From NCBI GenBank assembly GCA_030828025.1, contig JAURDG010000079.1, positions 1-6,421 of the forward strand: a DNA stretch of 6,421 nt, written 5' to 3'. This DNA comes from Flavobacteriaceae bacterium. GTDB lineage: Bacteria; Bacteroidota; Bacteroidia; Flavobacteriales; Flavobacteriaceae. Below the pieces are notes generated by a model. The model saw only the letters and a list, made by a program, of their open reading frames with translations, was not told where the DNA came from and did not search any database. Positions 1 through 5,982 of this stretch are shown in pieces; the first letter of the stretch is position 1; each line of letters begins with the position of its first letter. The translations under genes were made by a program, and so were the position numbers.

Positions 1-641
1 GATAACCCTATGGAACCAAAAATCTTTTGGGCAAACCAAAATTGAAGCATTCCCAAAAACATAAATATACCAGCCAAACCAAAACCAAGGTGCCAGCCTA
101 CTTTTTCGCCTATATAACCACAGAGTAATATACCCAAAAAGGCACCGGCATTAATCCCCATATAAAAAATGGTATAGCCACCATCTTTTCGCCGATCGCC
201 GTCTTTATACAATTGCCCAACAATAGAGGAAATGTTGGGCTTAAAAAATCCGTTTCCAACAACCAATAACCCGAGCCCTAAATAGAAAAAAGAATCGGTA
301 AAGGTTTCGAGTGCCATAGAAGCATGTCCCAAGGTCATAATAAACGCACCGAGTACTGTAGCATTGCGGTATCCTAAGAATTTATCTGCCAAAAATCCAC
401 CGAGTATCGGAGTCAAATACACCAGTCCTGTGTACCAACCATAAAGGACAAGAGCGTCCTCTCTAGACCACGCCCAACCCTCATTTAAAAGAGATGAAGT
501 AAGAAACAAGACCAGTATGGCACGCATGCCATAGTACGAAAATCGTTCCCACATTTCGGTGAAAAATAAAACAAATAAGCCTACAGGGTGACTCAAGATG
601 GTCTTTTGATTTAGAGCGGAACCGCCAAATTGTGCTTCCAT
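1..641 (-). CDS. POT/PTR2-family peptide MFS transporter (N-terminal part, C-terminus outside window)
   Basis: This is an inner-membrane proton-coupled di-/tripeptide symporter of the POT (PTR2) branch of the major facilitator superfamily. Only the first 213 residues are in the window; POT proteins are usually about 450-550 residues. Visible signatures are the POT motif FFTEMWERFSYYGMRA at residues 26-40 (the ExxERFxYYG proton-coupling motif of helix 1), GGFLADKFLG at 81-90 (loop 2-3, like the MFS GxLaDr motif), FFKPNISS near 132-139, and the PTR2 signature FYMGINAGAFLG at 159-170. About six hydrophobic helices are present. The ATG at 639-641 fits the family, since the first helix begins near residue 19. 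The gene is divergent from the HMG-CoA reductase gene across 75 bp. Family assignment is firm; the actual substrate (peptide length, other POT substrates) cannot be read from this. Confidence 0.93.
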   Translation of the reverse strand, partial: MEAQFGGSALNQKTILSHPVGLFVLFFTEMWERFSYYGMRAILVLFLTSSLLNEGWAWSREDALVLYGWYTGLVYLTPILGGFLADKFLGYRNATVLGAFIMTLGHASMALETFTDSFFYLGLGLLVVGNGFFKPNISSIVGQLYKDGDRRKDGGYTIFYMGINAGAFLGILLCGYIGEKVGWHLGFGLAGIFMFLGMLQFWFAQKIFGSIGL

Positions 642-659
642 AATTAAGTTGTTGTTTGG

Positions 660-667
660 TAAATATA
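660..667 (-). promoter_or_regulatory. Candidate -7 element of the peptide transporter promoter
   Basis: On the minus strand this reads TATATTTA, one mismatch from the Bacteroidota -7 consensus TAnnTTTG, and it ends 18 nt before the transporter ATG. No TTG lies at the expected -33 distance, so the call is weak. It shares the 75-bp spacer with the divergent HMG-CoA reductase promoter. Confidence 0.35.
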
Positions 668-683
668 GGATTTTTGGGGGAAG

Positions 684-712
684 TTGACCTTTCATGAACA
701 ATCGTATCTTTG
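684..712 (+). promoter_or_regulatory. Bacteroidota-type promoter of the mevalonate operon
   Basis: TTG at 684-686 (within TTGACC) is followed after 18 nt by TATCTTTG at 705-712. This is a full match to the Bacteroidota housekeeping consensus TTG - 17-23 nt - TAnnTTTG. The -7 element ends only 4 nt before the ATG at 717, so transcription should start at or within a few bases of the start codon. Confidence 0.82.
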
Positions 713-716
713 CCAA

Positions 717-2048
717 ATGAACAAGAGCGTAGGGCAACAGGCATTGGTTTCGGGGTTTTCCAAAAAAACCAAAGCCGAAAAGATCGCATGGATAAGTGCG
801 CAATTCGCAAACCCACAACAAGCAACCGAACTTTTGGAAACCTACACCCACCCCGACCCAAACGTTCAAAACCTCCACGACGACTTTATCGAAAACGCCG
901 TTGCCAATTTTTACCTACCCCTGGGTGTAGCCCCTAACGTTATCATCAACGGCAAAACGCTCACCATCCCCATGGCAATCGAAGAAAGCTCTGTGATAGC
1001 TGCCGCCTCAAATGCTGCGAAATTCTGGGCAGACAAAGGCGGATTTACTGCCGAAATTTTAGGCACAGAAAAAGTAGGGCAAGTCCATTTTATTTTTGAA
1101 GGAAACCCTGCCAAACTGCAAACCTTTTTTGATACACACCAATCCGATTTACTAAAATCAACTGATGACATTACCAAAAACATGCGTGCGCGTGGTGGTG
1201 GGATTACAGCATTAACCCTAGCCAATAAGACAGCTTTGCTGGAAGGTTATTTTCAGCTGGATGTGCGTTTTGACACCAAGAACGCTATGGGGGCGAATTT
1301 TATCAATTCGTGTTTGGAGCAATTGGCAACTACCCTTCGAGAATTGGCATTAGAGTACGAGGCTTTTTCACAAGAGGAAAAAGAAATCGAAATCGTGATG
1401 AGCATCTTGTCCAATCACGTGCCCAATTGCTTGGTTCAGGCATCGGTTTCTTGTCCTGTAGATTCATTATTAGCAACACCAGAAGAAAGCCAACTTTTTG
1501 CAGAAAAGTTTGTACAAGCGGTGCGCATTGCTGAAGTAGAACCCTACCGTGCAGTAACCCACAACAAAGGCATTATGAACGGCATAGACGCCGTGGTAAT
1601 TGCGAGTGGCAACGATTTTAGGGCAGTTGCTGCCGGTGTACATGCCTATGCAGCCGCCAGCGGACAATACCACAGCTTGTCAAGAGCTGAAATTAAAGAA
1701 GGTGTTTTCCATTTTTCGCTAACGCTTCCGTTGGCCATTGGTACCGTAGGTGGACTGACCAAATTGCATCCTTTGGTGCAGTGGAGTCATGAATTGATGG
1801 GCTTCCCCAATGCCGAGGAATTGATGCAAATCATTGCAGTAGCTGGATTGGCACAAAATTTTGCTGCCGTAAAAAGTTTAGTAACAACCGGCATTCAACA
1901 AGGGCATATGAAAATGCATTTGCTCAATATCCTCAATCAACTTGGTGCCACAGAAACTGAAAAGAAAGCTATCATAAAGTATTTTATCAAAAACACCGTT
2001 TCGCATCATGCGGTGGTGGAAGCTCTAGAAAAACTTCGTGCCGAATGA
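717..2048 (+). CDS. mvaA: Hydroxymethylglutaryl-CoA reductase, class II (degradative type)
   Basis: This cytosolic enzyme interconverts HMG-CoA and mevalonate with NAD(P)H. In flavobacteria the class II enzyme is expected to act in the biosynthetic mevalonate pathway despite its 'degradative' family name. The protein is 443 aa, against about 428 for Pseudomonas mevalonii MvaA. The catalytic set is complete: Glu in IEESSVIAAAS (residues 88-98), the nucleotide-binding segment FDTKNAMGANFIN (185-197), Lys284 in THNKGIMNGIDAV, Asp300 in GNDFRAVAAG, and His397 in GHMKMH near the C-terminus. It lacks the membrane domain of class I eukaryotic enzymes. I chose the ATG at 717 because the family begins just before a G-F-S-K segment (here residues 13-16); a longer in-frame reading from TTG at 684 would run through the promoter. 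No Shine-Dalgarno is seen. It overlaps the GHMP kinase start by 4 nt. Cofactor preference cannot be decided. Confidence 0.96.
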   Translation: MNKSVGQQALVSGFSKKTKAEKIAWISAQFANPQQATELLETYTHPDPNVQNLHDDFIENAVANFYLPLGVAPNVIINGKTLTIPMAIEESSVIAAASNAAKFWADKGGFTAEILGTEKVGQVHFIFEGNPAKLQTFFDTHQSDLLKSTDDITKNMRARGGGITALTLANKTALLEGYFQLDVRFDTKNAMGANFINSCLEQLATTLRELALEYEAFSQEEKEIEIVMSILSNHVPNCLVQASVSCPVDSLLATPEESQLFAEKFVQAVRIAEVEPYRAVTHNKGIMNGIDAVVIASGNDFRAVAAGVHAYAAASGQYHSLSRAEIKEGVFHFSLTLPLAIGTVGGLTKLHPLVQWSHELMGFPNAEELMQIIAVAGLAQNFAAVKSLVTTGIQQGHMKMHLLNILNQLGATETEKKAIIKYFIKNTVSHHAVVEALEKLRAE

Positions 2049-2968
2049 AATTTTTTGCACACGGGAAATTGTTGCTCACCGCCGAATATGCCGTTTTGGG
2101 TGGCGCAACTGCCTTAGCAGTGCCTACCAAATTGGGGCAATGGCTAGAAGTGAACGCCACTGACACCCCCGAAATTAGGTGGAAAAGCATAGACGAAAAA
2201 GGTGCCGTTTGGTACGAAAACCAATTCGATAAAACCACTTTTATGCCACGCCAACAAAATAATGTTGGAAATAGGTTACAAGAGTTGTTTTTGGAAATCG
2301 TAGTCCAAAATCCGAATGCTTTTACAAACTCAACTGGGATTTCTTTTGTCAGTACACTCGATTTTAACAGGGCATGGGGACTAGGAAGTTCCTCTACGCT
2401 CATTTCATTATTGGCACAATGGGGAAACGTAAATCCGTTTCAACTTCAACAACAGGTGTTTGGCGGTAGTGGTTTTGATGTGGCGTGTGCAACCGCCAAG
2501 GGTTCCATCCACTACACCCGTACGAATCCAATACAACCTACGATCACTCCAATTGATTTTTCACCAAATTATAAAGACCAGTTATTTTTTGTGCATTTAA
2601 ACCAAAAACAGGATAGTCAAGAAGCGGTAGCACAATTTGACCGTAATCGCTTAACCCCATCAAAACTGGCGGAAATCAGCAGGCTAACGGAAACATTCAG
2701 CACAGCCGAAAACGTTGAAAATTTTCAAGAACTCATGCGAACTCACGAGGAACTTATTGGTGGGTTACTAGGAGCAACTCCCATTCAACAACGTCTTTTT
2801 TCGGATTATATAGGTGCTGTAAAAAGCCTTGGTGCTTGGGGTGGTGATTTTGTTTTGGCGTGTGGCAACAAAGATACGGCGGACTACTTTAGGCAAAAAG
2901 GCTATACGACCTGTTTCGGATACAAAGACCTTATTGCTGACGTGTCTTTAGGTTTAATGGAAGGTTAA
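2045..2968 (+). CDS. GHMP-family kinase, GYDIA type; candidate mevalonate-pathway (possibly phosphomevalonate) kinase
   Basis: A 307-aa ATP-dependent small-molecule kinase of the GHMP fold. Motif 1 is HGKLLLTAEYAVLGG at residues 6-20; the first position is His where most members have Pro (PGK). The ATP-binding glycine/serine loop is WGLGSSST at 111-118. GSGFDVA at 141-147 corresponds to the GYDIA motif that names the Bacteroidota subfamily, and Asp145 probably matches the catalytic aspartate. Motif 3 is LGAWGGDF at 262-269. The EYAVL and SGxDVA patterns resemble phosphomevalonate kinases more than mevalonate kinases, which typically read GEHxVVxG. The ATG overlaps the HMG-CoA reductase stop as ATGA, suggesting translational coupling and a joint role in isoprenoid precursor synthesis. 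The last 38 bp overlap the 3' end of the convergent histidine kinase gene. Family is firm; substrate is inference. Confidence 0.9.
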   Translation: MKFFAHGKLLLTAEYAVLGGATALAVPTKLGQWLEVNATDTPEIRWKSIDEKGAVWYENQFDKTTFMPRQQNNVGNRLQELFLEIVVQNPNAFTNSTGISFVSTLDFNRAWGLGSSSTLISLLAQWGNVNPFQLQQQVFGGSGFDVACATAKGSIHYTRTNPIQPTITPIDFSPNYKDQLFFVHLNQKQDSQEAVAQFDRNRLTPSKLAEISRLTETFSTAENVENFQELMRTHEELIGGLLGATPIQQRLFSDYIGAVKSLGAWGGDFVLACGNKDTADYFRQKGYTTCFGYKDLIADVSLGLMEG

Positions 2969-4121
2969 GCGTGACACGCGTCCCTGCTGCGGTGCCATTT
3001 TTGTGGTACAGGTCTTCGATGTTAAAATTTAGCTGATTCTTGTTGTAATAATTAAAAATATTTATGCGGTCGCGCATAATTTGTGTCGCAAAAGACTGGT
3101 GTGTTTTTTGATAGCGTTCTTTTTCTTTTTCAGCGGCTTTTCTTCCGATACCATCATCAACTACAGTCACACTAAGCATGGTGTCCACTTTTGCGATATC
3201 AATCGAAATAAAGCCATCTGTTTTTTTTGGAATAATGCCGTGCACTATTGAATTTTCGACTATTGGCTGCAACATCATACACGGTAAAAACACCTCATCC
3301 TTATTGATTTGAGGGTCCACATGAAGCGAAAGTGTTATGTCTTTTTCTAGGCGCAGACTTTGTAGGTTGATGTAGTTGGTGATGTATTTAATTTCATCGG
3401 AAATGGATATTTTGTCCACGCGGCTCATTTCGGTGGTGTCTCGAATCAATTTTGAAAAAGAAGTGATGTATTTATTGAATTCTTGTTCTCCTTTTAACAC
3501 CATGGCTGTTTGCATGCCGTTTAGCGCATTGAATATAAAATGTGGATTCATCTGGGCACGGTATGCCTTTGCTTCCAAATTAGAAACCTCTAAGTTGCGG
3601 TCTTTTCGCTCTTTAAGCAGTTTGGCTTCCAGCGATAAAAACAAATAAAAAAGCAAAACAACAATCACGATAATCAAGGAAATAAACCACCAGGACAGAT
3701 AAAATGGGTTAGGCACTAAAATATCTATGCTATAGATATTGGTAGAAAAAGTACCATTGCGATACCCACGAATAAAAAGCCTTTGGGTTCCGCGGCTAAG
3801 GCCCAATAAATGTAGCTCATTGGAGGTGTTTTGCCAATCAATTAAGCCCGCCTCGCCCGTTACTTTATACGAATATTGTATGGTCGGGTCATCTTTAAGC
3901 TCTATATAAACATGATTGTAATCACGAGAAAGCTCTAAGATTGTTGTTGTTGAATTTTCTTGATTTAAGTGGTTTACATGTTGCGCTGCTGTGTTTATAT
4001 ATTCCACGAGTAAGACCTCTATTTCAAAAGGAGCTTCCTCTTGCGCAGATGACAACGAGGTTGAGCATAAAAAAAACAAAAAAAAGCGGATTCGAGTAGG
4101 TGAAAAATTAAAGTTTGGCAC
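2931..4121 (-). CDS. LytS/YehU-type sensor histidine kinase with Y_Y_Y-like extracytoplasmic domain
   Basis: A 396-aa inner-membrane sensor kinase. A signal peptide covers about residues 1-26 (basic TRIR, hydrophobic FFLFFL, likely cleavage after SSA). A beta-rich periplasmic region at about 64-136, with a YSYKVTG...LIDW pattern, resembles the Y_Y_Y domain of Bacteroidota hybrid regulators. One membrane segment spans about 140-162, followed by a charged coiled coil (164-190). The His_kinase domain has the phospho-acceptor motif MNPHFIFNALN with His194. The ATP-binding domain carries an N box QPIVENSIVHG (275-285), a G1 box VDDGIGR (321-327) and a C-terminal GTAAGTRVTLNLP. The start is GTG at 4119-4121: no ATG or upstream GTG/TTG lies between it and an in-frame stop, and it supplies the signal peptide's n-region. 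No LytTR-type response regulator is adjacent; downstream is the convergent GHMP kinase, overlapped by 38 bp. Its ligand is unknown. Confidence 0.92.
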   Translation of the reverse strand: MPNFNFSPTRIRFFLFFLCSTSLSSAQEEAPFEIEVLLVEYINTAAQHVNHLNQENSTTTILELSRDYNHVYIELKDDPTIQYSYKVTGEAGLIDWQNTSNELHLLGLSRGTQRLFIRGYRNGTFSTNIYSIDILVPNPFYLSWWFISLIIVIVVLLFYLFLSLEAKLLKERKDRNLEVSNLEAKAYRAQMNPHFIFNALNGMQTAMVLKGEQEFNKYITSFSKLIRDTTEMSRVDKISISDEIKYITNYINLQSLRLEKDITLSLHVDPQINKDEVFLPCMMLQPIVENSIVHGIIPKKTDGFISIDIAKVDTMLSVTVVDDGIGRKAAEKEKERYQKTHQSFATQIMRDRINIFNYYNKNQLNFNIEDLYHKNGTAAGTRVTLNLPLNLKTRQQ

Positions 4122-4176
4122 GGTTCGTGTTATTAAAATGGGTGTAATGTCATAACATTTTATTGGTTATTGTTTT

Positions 4177-4213
4177 AACGCCCGTGCTTTTTTGAAGTAC
4201 GGGTGTTTTTTTT
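4177..4213 (+). terminator. Intrinsic (Rho-independent) terminator, plus orientation
   Basis: Arms 4177-4189 and 4195-4207 form a 13-bp stem with two G-U wobbles (4180/4204 and 4186/4198) and a 5-nt loop, ending in eight T (4206-4213). On the minus strand the wobbles become A-C mismatches and there is no T tract, so it acts on plus-strand RNA. No plus-strand gene lies immediately upstream; the nearest is the GHMP kinase, ending at 2968. It shields the downstream channel promoter. Confidence 0.82.
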
Positions 4214-4232
4214 GGGATTCTAAATATACAAA

Positions 4233-4258
4233 TTGTCCTGAAGAATTAATTAATTTAG
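4233..4258 (+). promoter_or_regulatory. Bacteroidota-type promoter of the mechanosensitive channel gene
   Basis: TTG at 4233-4235 is followed after 15 nt by TAATTTAG at 4251-4258, one mismatch from TAnnTTTG; the spacing is slightly short. The -7 element ends 4 nt before the ATG, the same spacing as at the HMG-CoA reductase gene, and it follows directly after a terminator. Confidence 0.55.
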
Positions 4259-4262
4259 CCCA

Positions 4263-5495
4263 ATGGTACTATTATATGATTTGTTGATTGAGCTTGGTTG
4301 GGACAGGTCGTGGGCATGGTGGACAAACTTTACTGCTGTCTCCATAGTGTTGTTGACTGCCGCATGGATTTTTCGGGTTGTAGTGCGTTTTATGCTGGTA
4401 AGCATCTTTCATAAGATCGCTGGAAAAACAAACACCAGTGTTGATGATACACTTGTCGAAAACAAACTTCCAAAAAATTTATCCCGCTTTGTTCCGTATT
4501 TCTTTTTAAGTGCCATGGTGCAATCGTGGAGCAATGGAAACCCAGCCGCACAGGAATGGCTTAGTGCACTCGTTGATGTGTATGCCGTTTATGTTTCCAT
4601 AATTGTCATTCGGAGCTTGTTGCGCAGCCTACGTCAAGAATTGCAAAAAAGATCACAGTTTAAAGACAAGCCCATAGATAGCTACATCCAAGTGGTCATG
4701 ATTTTCCTATGGGGAATTGGGCTGCTTCTTTCTTTTTCTATTCTTTCAGGTAAAGAACTCGTTTATTTTTTTACAGGTCTTGGTGCCTTATCTGCCGTCA
4801 TTATGTTGGTCTTTAAAGACACCATTTTGGGCTTTGTCGCAAGTATTCAGATTTCGGCAAATGACTTGGTACGCATAGGCGATTGGATTACCATGGAGTC
4901 GCACGGAGCAGATGGAGACGTTATCGAAATAAATTTGTCAACCATCAAAATTCAGAACTTTGATAAAACCATCACCACGATTCCGACCTACCAGTTGCTG
5001 TCCAGCTCGATAAAAAATTGGCGCGGTATGAGCGAATCTGAGGGAAGAAGAGTGAAACGACCCATTTATATTCGTGCCTCATCGGTGCGTTTCTTGAACG
5101 AATCCGAACTTGATGCCATCGAAAAAGTAGAGCGTTTTAGTGCTGTGGTCATCGCAAAAAAGAACGATATAAAGGCGTACAATGCTGCACTTAAAGCCAA
5201 TACTTCTATCCCGTTGAATGGCAGAAACTTAACCAACCTTGGCTTGTTTCGATCCTACATTCAAACTTTCTTGGAACAACATCCCAGCATTAATCAAAAT
5301 TTGACGGTGATGTGCCGGCAACTACCGCCAACACCCAACGGAATCCCGTTAGAAATCTATGCCTTTACAAAGGATAAAGAATGGAAAGCACACGAAAATA
5401 TTTCAGGCGATTTGTTTGATCACATCATTGCCTCCTCGGCGTATTTTCACCTAAAGCTCTTTGAATTTGAGCAACAAGGCATTCCTAGAAATTAA
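4263..5495 (+). CDS. MscS-family mechanosensitive ion channel, YbdG-like
   Basis: An inner-membrane small-conductance mechanosensitive channel of the YbdG (MscM-type) branch; its 410 aa compare with about 415 for E. coli YbdG. Hydrophobic segments lie at about 22-45, 73-92, 98-120 and 141-161. The pore-lining helix at about 166-196 (FFTGLGALSAVIMLVFKD, then ILGFVASIQI) carries the Ala/Gly packing expected for MscS TM3. The cytosolic beta domain follows: NDLVRIGDWITM (200-211), GADGDVIEINLSTIKIQNFD (215-234) and TTIPTYQL (238-245). KNWRGMSESEGRRVKRPI (251-268) is characteristic of YbdG-like proteins, and the rest forms the alpha/beta cytosolic part. The likely role is release of solutes under hypo-osmotic shock. 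The ATG at 4263 sits 4 nt after the -7 element. The stop interlocks with that of the convergent DUF983 gene. Family confident; gating properties unknown. Confidence 0.93.
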   Translation: MVLLYDLLIELGWDRSWAWWTNFTAVSIVLLTAAWIFRVVVRFMLVSIFHKIAGKTNTSVDDTLVENKLPKNLSRFVPYFFLSAMVQSWSNGNPAAQEWLSALVDVYAVYVSIIVIRSLLRSLRQELQKRSQFKDKPIDSYIQVVMIFLWGIGLLLSFSILSGKELVYFFTGLGALSAVIMLVFKDTILGFVASIQISANDLVRIGDWITMESHGADGDVIEINLSTIKIQNFDKTITTIPTYQLLSSSIKNWRGMSESEGRRVKRPIYIRASSVRFLNESELDAIEKVERFSAVVIAKKNDIKAYNAALKANTSIPLNGRNLTNLGLFRSYIQTFLEQHPSINQNLTVMCRQLPPTPNGIPLEIYAFTKDKEWKAHENISGDLFDHIIASSAYFHLKLFEFEQQGIPRN

Positions 5496-5854
5496 TCTTT
5501 TGGTTTGTATTTTATAAAAAAACTCGCCCAGATAACCTTAGAAAGCTGGTAATTGTACGGAGCAAGTACGATTATGGAGGCGGCAATAGCCACAATGGAC
5601 AGCAACATATACTGGCCCAACCCAAACAAGAATAACAATACATAAGTAGCAACAGCAATGGCAACACCCAGCGCATAAGAAACATACATAGACCCGTAGA
5701 AAAAGGAAGGCTCTAACTGATATGAAATCTTGCAGTGTGGACAAGACTTATTGATGGACGACAATGCAGCAAAACTATAAGGTTTTTTGGCAAACATATT
5801 GCTTGTTCGACAGGCAGGACAACGAAGTTTGACTAAGGAAGCTACATAATTCAT
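5492..5854 (-). CDS. DUF983 family membrane protein with two CxxC motifs
   Basis: A 120-aa protein of the uncharacterised DUF983 family. The N-terminal cytosolic part has two cysteine pairs, C12-P-A-C15 and C38-P-H-C41, a zinc-ribbon-like arrangement probably binding one metal ion. The conserved family stretch PSFFYGSMYVSYA follows at 49-61. Two membrane helices lie at about 58-79 and 81-99, and the tail is basic (FFIKYKPKD). Length is normal for the family. The ATG at 5852-5854 places the first CxxC about ten residues in. It is convergent with the channel gene: both stops are TAA within the palindrome TTAA at 5492-5495, leaving no intergenic space. No function is established for this family, and the metal binding is inferred from cysteine spacing only. 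Confidence 0.9.
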   Translation of the reverse strand: MNYVASLVKLRCPACRTSNMFAKKPYSFAALSSINKSCPHCKISYQLEPSFFYGSMYVSYALGVAIAVATYVLLFLFGLGQYMLLSIVAIAASIIVLAPYNYQLSKVIWASFFIKYKPKD

Positions 5855-5859
5855 ATTGA

Positions 5860-5886
5860 CTTATTTAAAGCAAAAAAGCCCTCCAA
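5860..5886 (-). promoter_or_regulatory. Weak candidate promoter for the DUF983 gene
   Basis: On the minus strand, TTG (5886-5884) and TAAATAAG (5867-5860) are separated by 16 nt, and the second element ends 5 nt before the ATG. The match to TAnnTTTG is poor. It is listed because the upstream transcript appears to terminate at 5872, so the gene should have its own promoter here. Confidence 0.25.
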
Positions 5887-5902
5887 TTCAGGAAAGCTTC
5901 TC
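5872..5902 (-). terminator. Intrinsic terminator of the tRNA-Asp (and possibly thioredoxin) transcript
   Basis: Read on the minus strand, AAGCTTTCC (5899-5891) pairs with GGAGGGCTT (5884-5876) around a TGAATT loop, extending to about 12 bp with further A-U and G-U pairs. It runs into six T (5877-5872). The G-U wobbles become mismatches on the plus strand, which fixes the orientation. It lies about 85 nt beyond the tRNA 3' end. Confidence 0.78.
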
Positions 5903-5904
5903 AT

Positions 5905-5920
5905 GGTTCATCTACGAACC
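5905..5920 (-). repeat. Inverted repeat in the tRNA trailer
   Basis: GGTTC and GAACC are 5-bp complementary arms around a 6-nt loop, immediately 5' of the terminator hairpin in the minus-strand transcript. Function unknown; it may simply help fold the trailer. Confidence 0.5.
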
Positions 5921-5921
5921 T

Positions 5922-5943
5922 CTTGCAAACAATTGTTTGCAAG
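5922..5943. repeat. 22-bp perfect palindrome between tRNA-Asp and its terminator
   Basis: The half-site CTTGCAAACAA is followed directly by its exact reverse complement. In RNA it would form a 9-bp stem with an AAUU loop; in DNA it could be a dimeric protein-binding site. It has no T tract, so it is not a simple terminator. Confidence 0.85.
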
Positions 5944-5967
5944 CAACACAACGCATTAATAAGCTGT

Positions 5968-5982
5968 AGCACTTTTGGTGCT
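5968..5982 (-). repeat. Small hairpin just downstream of tRNA-Asp
   Basis: On the minus strand, AGCAC and GTGCT arms flank CAAAA, beginning 3 nt after the tRNA discriminator base. There is no T tract. It may mark the 3'-trailer processing region. Confidence 0.5.

Noticed and set aside
684..716. Longer N-terminus for HMG-CoA reductase starting at TTG 684
   Set aside because: These bases are the -33 to -7 promoter region; the extra 11 residues are not expected in the family, and ATG 717 gives the usual start.
481..861. 126-codon minus-strand frame at the left end
   Set aside because: It is out of frame with the clear peptide transporter and antisense to HMG-CoA reductase, with no recognisable domain; a shadow.
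1987..2403. 138-codon minus-strand frame opposite the HMG-CoA reductase/GHMP kinase junction
   Set aside because: It is fully antisense to two well-supported genes and has no domain-like features.
2969..3020. Hairpins just after the GHMP kinase stop (GCGTGACACGC, and GTGCCA...TGGTAC) as a terminator
   Set aside because: Neither is followed by a T tract in either direction, and both lie in conserved coding sequence of the histidine kinase.
2931..4121. Histidine kinase as a lipoprotein (Cys19 in the signal region)
   Set aside because: The residues before the Cys (FFL) do not fit a lipobox; ordinary signal peptidase cleavage after SSA is more plausible.
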